Assembly: GCA_902539115.1 (NCBI GenBank)
Contig: CACBHP010000006.1
Span: 1 to 64,000, forward strand
Source of the DNA: an uncultured Prochlorococcus sp.
Lineage (GTDB): Bacteria > Cyanobacteriota > Cyanobacteriia > PCC-6307 > Cyanobiaceae
Length of the DNA stretch: 64,000 bases
Reading direction: 5' to 3'
The notes beneath the pieces are model-generated. The model made no database searches and was not told the DNA's origin. It saw only the letters and a program-made list of their open reading frames with translations. This document shows positions 60,065 to 64,000 of this stretch, in pieces; the stretch's first letter is position 1, and the number at the start of each line of letters is the position of its first letter. The position numbers and the translations under genes are program-made.

Positions 60065-61345
60065 TCATAAAGGAGGTAAAATACCTTGTGGGTCAAAAAT
60101 ATTCTTTACAGTTTTTAATTCATTTACTCTATTTCCAAAAGCTAAGTTAAGTTCTTCCTCATGAGAATTTAAATGATTATGCAATTGGGCCAAGTGAATA
60201 TTTGGATAAAACCTTTTTAACTTACTCCATGATTTATAAATCCAGTCCAAAGCGACTTCTTTTTCTTGAAGATCATTTTTTTTCCATGATGCATATATCC
60301 ATGGTTTCCAAGTACTTTTTCTATGAATAAAAAAACTTGAGCCATGATTTAACTTTTTAGTTTTGCAACCGAGTTGTTGAGAAGCAACATAACAGGAATC
60401 ATTAGGTTTATTGTCTATTATTTCATTCAAACATTTTATAAAAATTGGGATATCATTTTTTAAATCTTCTCCAAGAAGACTAATTACCTCAGAATGGTTA
60501 TTTGCATTCAGCTCATATAAATTCAATTCCTTTGGGAAGAAATTTATTTTATTAAAGTTCTCATATAGTTTTTTTTCTAGAGCGGGAAATTTGTTTATAG
60601 GCATTAAGCATTCTTCTGTTCTTTTATCCTCCAAATTATTTTTGAGTTCAGCAACTACATATATATAAATTTTTTGGGCATAAATCCATTGAAGACTAAT
60701 ATTTTCTGGAAATTCCTCTGATAATTGTATTATTTCTGAAAGTTCATTTAGATTTACAAATCCTTCTACAACCTTAATTGGATTAGATTGGATAGTTTTA
60801 AGTTCTATTTCGGTAATGATTGAGAAAAAGGGTGCTGCGCCTTTAATTGCTTCCCAAATCAATTGATCTTTTGGATTTATTTGATTTTTTTTAAAAGAGA
60901 TAAATTTTCCATTACCCAAGAACCCTTTAATTGATTCAATATTATCAATGGCTAATCCGTAGGCTCTACTAAGTGGGCTTACTCCACCAGTAAGTATATA
61001 GCCTGCCCCAGGAAGTTTAGAAAGACCGATTGGAAAACTTCGATTATGTTTTTGTAAATGATTTACTAGATCCCCCATTATTACTCCTCCTCCAATTGTT
61101 ACTAAATTGCTTTCTCTATTAAGGTTAATTTTGCTGTGATTTTTTCTTAGATCAATAGTTGTAAAACCATTTTTTGCGCAGCTAGAGGTTGTACCTCCAC
61201 TACATACGCAAAGGTGCTCGAATTTTTCCTTAGAATAATTTTCCTTATCAAATAAGGAATCATTAACCTCATAAATTAATTTCTTTAACTTTGCGTCCTT
61301 TGAATTAATATTAGGAATTTCAAGTAAATTGTTATTTTTTTTCAC
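60065..61345 (-). CDS. FAD-linked oxidase of unknown substrate
   Basis: This 426-residue protein has the FAD-binding domain of the vanillyl-alcohol-oxidase (PCMH) type: LCVCSGGTTSSCAKNGFTTIDLRKNHSKINL, then VTIGGGVIMGDLVNHLQKHNRSFPIGLSKLPGAGYILTGGVSPLSRAYG. The C-terminus ends NRVNELKTVKNIFDPQGILPP, as in related oxidases. The substrate is unknown. The start is a GTG at 61345. It lies 30 bases upstream of the SulP gene on the same strand. Confidence 0.75.
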   Translation of the reverse strand: MKKNNNLLEIPNINSKDAKLKKLIYEVNDSLFDKENYSKEKFEHLCVCSGGTTSSCAKNGFTTIDLRKNHSKINLNRESNLVTIGGGVIMGDLVNHLQKHNRSFPIGLSKLPGAGYILTGGVSPLSRAYGLAIDNIESIKGFLGNGKFISFKKNQINPKDQLIWEAIKGAAPFFSIITEIELKTIQSNPIKVVEGFVNLNELSEIIQLSEEFPENISLQWIYAQKIYIYVVAELKNNLEDKRTEECLMPINKFPALEKKLYENFNKINFFPKELNLYELNANNHSEVISLLGEDLKNDIPIFIKCLNEIIDNKPNDSCYVASQQLGCKTKKLNHGSSFFIHRKSTWKPWIYASWKKNDLQEKEVALDWIYKSWSKLKRFYPNIHLAQLHNHLNSHEEELNLAFGNRVNELKTVKNIFDPQGILPPL

Positions 61346-61392
61346 TACATAATATTCTTCTTTACTATTATGGTATAAGGATTAATCAAATA

Positions 61393-62547
61393 TTGGATAA
61401 TTTAGATTCGAAGTTAAATAATCAAGTTGCTATTCTTATCTGTGGTCACGGGAGTAGAAATAAACTAGCCATTACTGAATTTCAAGAATTAACTAAACTT
61501 ATCCAAAAAAGATATCCAAACATTTTAGTTGAATATGGTTTCTTGGAGTTTGCTAAACCTTCAATTGTTGATGCGCTAGACAAGTTAAAAGAAAATTCTA
61601 TAAAAAAAATAATTGCAATACCCGCAATGCTTTTCGCTGCTGGCCATGTGAAAAATGATATACCGAGTTTGCTTATGAATTATTCAAGTAAAACTGGTAT
61701 TGAAATAATTTATGGAAGAGAATTAGGTATTAATAATTTAATGATTAGTGCAGCTTGTGAAAGAGTAAAAGATGTATTTAAACAAAATAATACTCTTAAA
61801 CCTCAAGAATCATTATTAGTTGTTGTTGGTAGAGGCTCTTCTGACCCAGATGCGAATTCCAATGTTTCTAAAATTACGAGAATGATTGTAGAGGGTATTG
61901 GTTTAGGGTGGGGGGAAACTGTTTTTTCTGGAGTAACTTTCCCCCTTGTTGAATCTGGCTTGAAAAATGTTGTGAGACTTGGTTATAAAAATATAATTAT
62001 TTTCCCTTATTTCCTTTTCTCAGGTGTCCTTGTCACAAGAATAAAAAGGCAAAGTGATTTAGTTGCGATAAATAATCCAAATATTTCATTTATACATGCA
62101 AAATATCTTTCGTCACAGTCTTATGTGGTCGATACTTTTGTAGAAAGGATTGAAGAGATTCTTAATAACGAGGGTAAGAATTTTATGAATTGCTCAACTT
62201 GTAAATATAGATCAAATTTATTTGGCTTTGAAAAAGAAGTTGGAATGGTACAAGAAAGTCATCATGACCATGTAGAGGGCTTGGGGATCAGCTGTGATTT
62301 ATGTGATCCTGAATGTAATGGTGCTTGTGAAATACAAAATCAAATCCCAACTCATAATCAAGAAAAATCAAACCTTGGAGAAGGTGATTATTTAGAAAAT
62401 GAACATATCGAGGCTCATCAACATGTACATAATCACCATCATCATCACCATAGTATTTATCCAAACTCAAAACACCCTTTGGGACCTGTCACGCTTCGCT
62501 TGCCTGATGAAGATCAAATCTTAAGAAAATCCGTTGAAAATAACTGA
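61393..62547 (+). CDS. cbiX: long CbiX-type sirohydrochlorin chelatase
   Basis: CbiX inserts cobalt (or iron) into sirohydrochlorin for cobalamin or siroheme. The long form has two chelatase halves: ILICGHGSRNKLAITEF with AGHVKNDIPSLL near the start, and VVVGRGSSDPDANSNVSKI with FPYFLFSGVLVTRI later. The C-terminal third carries MNCSTCKY (an MxCxxC motif, as in the Fe-S site of known CbiX proteins), more Cys (CDLCDPECNGACEI), and a poly-His stretch near residue 350. The start is a TTG. The His-rich tail may bind or store metal. Confidence 0.9.
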   Translation: MDNLDSKLNNQVAILICGHGSRNKLAITEFQELTKLIQKRYPNILVEYGFLEFAKPSIVDALDKLKENSIKKIIAIPAMLFAAGHVKNDIPSLLMNYSSKTGIEIIYGRELGINNLMISAACERVKDVFKQNNTLKPQESLLVVVGRGSSDPDANSNVSKITRMIVEGIGLGWGETVFSGVTFPLVESGLKNVVRLGYKNIIIFPYFLFSGVLVTRIKRQSDLVAINNPNISFIHAKYLSSQSYVVDTFVERIEEILNNEGKNFMNCSTCKYRSNLFGFEKEVGMVQESHHDHVEGLGISCDLCDPECNGACEIQNQIPTHNQEKSNLGEGDYLENEHIEAHQHVHNHHHHHHSIYPNSKHPLGPVTLRLPDEDQILRKSVENN

Positions 62548-62898
62548 ATCATCTGTCTCTTTCTCGGCTAAGTCTTAATAGACTCAGTGTATATAAGTAT
62601 TCCTAATATAAAATCTTTAAAGTATTTTGAGCTAGATTTTCCACAATTTACAGGTTGTTTTCCACGTCCAAATCCACATTGGATTAGAAATCCCAGCAGT
62701 TTTAAAAAAAAACAGGACTTCAACATTATTGTTGACTTTTCTTTAATATCTAATCAATTTCCTTATTTAAAAAGTAAATTTTTTAAAAACCTACTTATAA
62801 CTTGAGTCTCATTTGATAATTTGAAAAGTTTACATGCAGATTTTTTTTGATGTTTTTAGAAAAAAGTATCATTATATTCATGAAAGAAATATAGGTTT
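62548..62898. other. spacer downstream of cbiX with DnaA-box-like sites
   Basis: These 351 bases hold no confidently recognised gene. A weak frame at 62587-62805 (GTG start, 72 residues) has no family resemblance. An imperfect hairpin lies at about 62569-62586 just past cbiX. Two TTTTCCAC(A/G) sequences, 21 bases apart (62637 and 62658), and AATCCACAT at 62671 resemble cyanobacterial DnaA boxes. A promoter for the downstream small gene is expected near the right end. Confidence 0.35.
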
Positions 62899-63156
62899 AT
62901 GGATCAAATCAGCCAATCAAATTTAACTGATAAGAAACTTGTCAAGTTTTCATCAAATAAAGTTTCTTTGGAAACAGAGCTTTCAGAAACTCTTTATAAC
63001 ACTATGAAAGATTTCGTATTAAGTAACCCAACTTGGGATCAATATAAGCTTATAAATTCAGCTTTAGCTACTTTTCTCGTTCAAAACGGATGTACAGATA
63101 ATTCTGTCTCAGAGATTTATTTAAATCAATTATTTACACCTTCTAAGTCTTTTTAA
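62899..63156 (+). CDS. DUF2811-family protein
   Basis: This 85-residue protein matches DUF2811, a small family of marine picocyanobacteria. The core reads VSLETELSETLYNTMKDFVLSNPTWDQYKLINSALATFLVQNG, predicted to be helical. It starts at an ATG and ends convergent with the GMC oxidoreductase gene, overlapping it by 14 bases. Function unknown. Confidence 0.75.
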   Translation: MDQISQSNLTDKKLVKFSSNKVSLETELSETLYNTMKDFVLSNPTWDQYKLINSALATFLVQNGCTDNSVSEIYLNQLFTPSKSF

Positions 63157-64000
63157 TATTTAGGCACGCTCTCCTACACAAGGCCATCATTGTAAGAGTT
63201 GGGCTTTGCCAAGATGAAGTTGGCCAGCATGCTCCATCTAGCACAAGTACATTTTTGCATCTCCATAATCTATTAAATTTATCAACTACGCTATTTTTTT
63301 CATTAGTTCCCATTGGTGCGCCTCCTACTTCATGAATGTAATATCCTGGGGGAGGGGGATTATCTGAAAGCGCGATTAAATTTTTTGTAAATAAACTCCC
63401 TAATGGAATATTCATTAGTTCATCTATATTTTTTATTTTCCCATTTGCAGCTTTGACTGATTTTTGTATTGTTTTTTCCATATGTTTTGCCATATTTAAC
63501 TCATTCTCGCTCCATTCGAATTCAATGTAGGGAATTGGTATTCCCCATTCATCTGTTTTTCTTGAGAGAGAAACTGAGTTTTTCTCTCTAGGAAGGACTT
63601 CACCATGGGCGATAAGAAAGCCAATGGATTTGTTTGCGTCTTTTTGTAAAAATTTAGGTATCCCTAATCTATCAATTGCCCCCCAGATTCCATAACCTCT
63701 ATGGAAATCTATGTCGTCAATTTCTGGTAAATTTGAACCAAAAGGAATAAAGAAGCTGCCTGCTCCAGAAAGATCGGGAGGATTATCTAGTGAATTATCT
63801 GAGTTTTTTGCTTTTGGGACTGAAAAAAATCTACAAATAGATATATGATCCATTAGGTATTTACCTAATTTCCCAGAATTATCTTTAAACCCCGAGGAAT
63901 TTGATTTGTATTCTGAGTTCAGTAGTATTCTCAATGTTGAAATTGTTGATGCGCAAAGAAGAATCAAATCACAATTTAATACTTCTTTGTGTCCATTTTC
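63143..64000 (-). CDS. GMC-family oxidoreductase, N-terminus outside window
   Basis: The C-terminal part (about 285 residues) of a glucose-methanol-choline FAD oxidoreductase. The frame is open to the right edge, so the FAD-binding N-terminus is not visible. Seen here are LILLCASTISTLRILLNSE near the left part, GKLGKYLMDHISI, and the C-terminal signature YIHEVGGAPMGTNEKNSVVDKFNRLWRCKNVLVLDGACWPTSSWQSPTLTMMALCRRA, with an active-site-type His in the GMC position. The substrate is unknown. Confidence 0.85.
   Translation of the reverse strand, partial: ENGHKEVLNCDLILLCASTISTLRILLNSEYKSNSSGFKDNSGKLGKYLMDHISICRFFSVPKAKNSDNSLDNPPDLSGAGSFFIPFGSNLPEIDDIDFHRGYGIWGAIDRLGIPKFLQKDANKSIGFLIAHGEVLPREKNSVSLSRKTDEWGIPIPYIEFEWSENELNMAKHMEKTIQKSVKAANGKIKNIDELMNIPLGSLFTKNLIALSDNPPPPGYYIHEVGGAPMGTNEKNSVVDKFNRLWRCKNVLVLDGACWPTSSWQSPTLTMMALCRRACLNIKKT

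Noticed and set aside
62288-62470. Asp/His/Tyr-rich frame opposite the cbiX tail
   Set aside because: It is the complement of the poly-His region and is explained by that repeat.
62587-62805. 72-residue frame after cbiX
   Set aside because: GTG start, no recognisable family, unusual Phe/Pro-rich start; kept only as part of the spacer description.

Overview
The window is a gene-dense, very AT-rich stretch of cyanobacterial chromosome. It almost certainly comes from a high-light Prochlorococcus marinus, or a very close relative. The main evidence is a pcb chlorophyll a/b antenna gene, lycopene cyclase, phylloquinone (menD, menB), NDH-1 and glycogen synthesis genes, Prochlorococcus-type small proteins (DUF2811, DUF3721, DUF760, DUF4336, DUF1350), heavy use of TTG and GTG start codons, and spacers of only a few bases. 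From memory, the gene order resembles the region around pcb in MED4-type genomes; no alignment was run. I saw no insertion sequence, prophage, CRISPR array, rRNA or tRNA.

Layout. 1-5.9 kb, plus strand: the 3' part of a TamB-like envelope protein (cut by the left edge), proA, folB and a small lipase-like hydrolase. 5.9-15 kb, minus strand: prlC, ndhD, thrB, glk, thrS, trpS and a small basic protein. 15.1-20.2 kb, plus: a DUF697 membrane protein, an mntC-mntA-mntB manganese ABC transporter and a DUF4336 protein. 20.2-21.2 kb, minus: DUF760 and lepB. 21.2-26.8 kb, plus: menD, menB, glgA and murF. 26.8-30.4 kb, minus: glmU, an MnmC-type methyltransferase and aroA. 30.5-37 kb, plus: comB, a nitrilase-family amidase, a cell-wall amidase, murI, a prenyl diphosphate synthase and acs.

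37-46 kb alternates strands: DUF1350, a DEDDh exonuclease, a repeat/DUF3721 protein, hisS with two small genes behind it, a small helix-turn-helix-like protein, a 0.55-kb spacer with a probable 58-residue gene, pcb with a clear terminator, a GltS-type transporter, a GST and a GIY-YIG-like membrane protein. 46-56 kb is the most accessory-looking part: an SDR with a lycopene cyclase, a protochlorophyllide-reductase-like SDR lacking a key Cys, an MscS channel, an isochorismatase-family hydrolase, a Fur/Zur regulator, an ArsS-type radical SAM enzyme, glucosylglycerol-phosphate phosphatase, and a divergent G3P-dehydrogenase-like protein. 56-64 kb: metY and metA, a SulP transporter, an FAD-linked oxidase, a long CbiX chelatase with an Fe-S-type Cys motif and a His-rich tail, DUF2811, and the C-terminal part of a GMC oxidoreductase cut by the right edge.

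Functionally this is mostly core photoautotroph metabolism: amino-acid and cell-wall synthesis, tRNA charging, pigments and quinones, Mn supply and glycogen. The best candidates for something undescribed are the GpsA-like gene beside the glucosylglycerol-phosphate phosphatase, the LPOR-like paralogue, the membrane-anchored GIY-YIG-like protein and the repeat/DUF3721 fusion.
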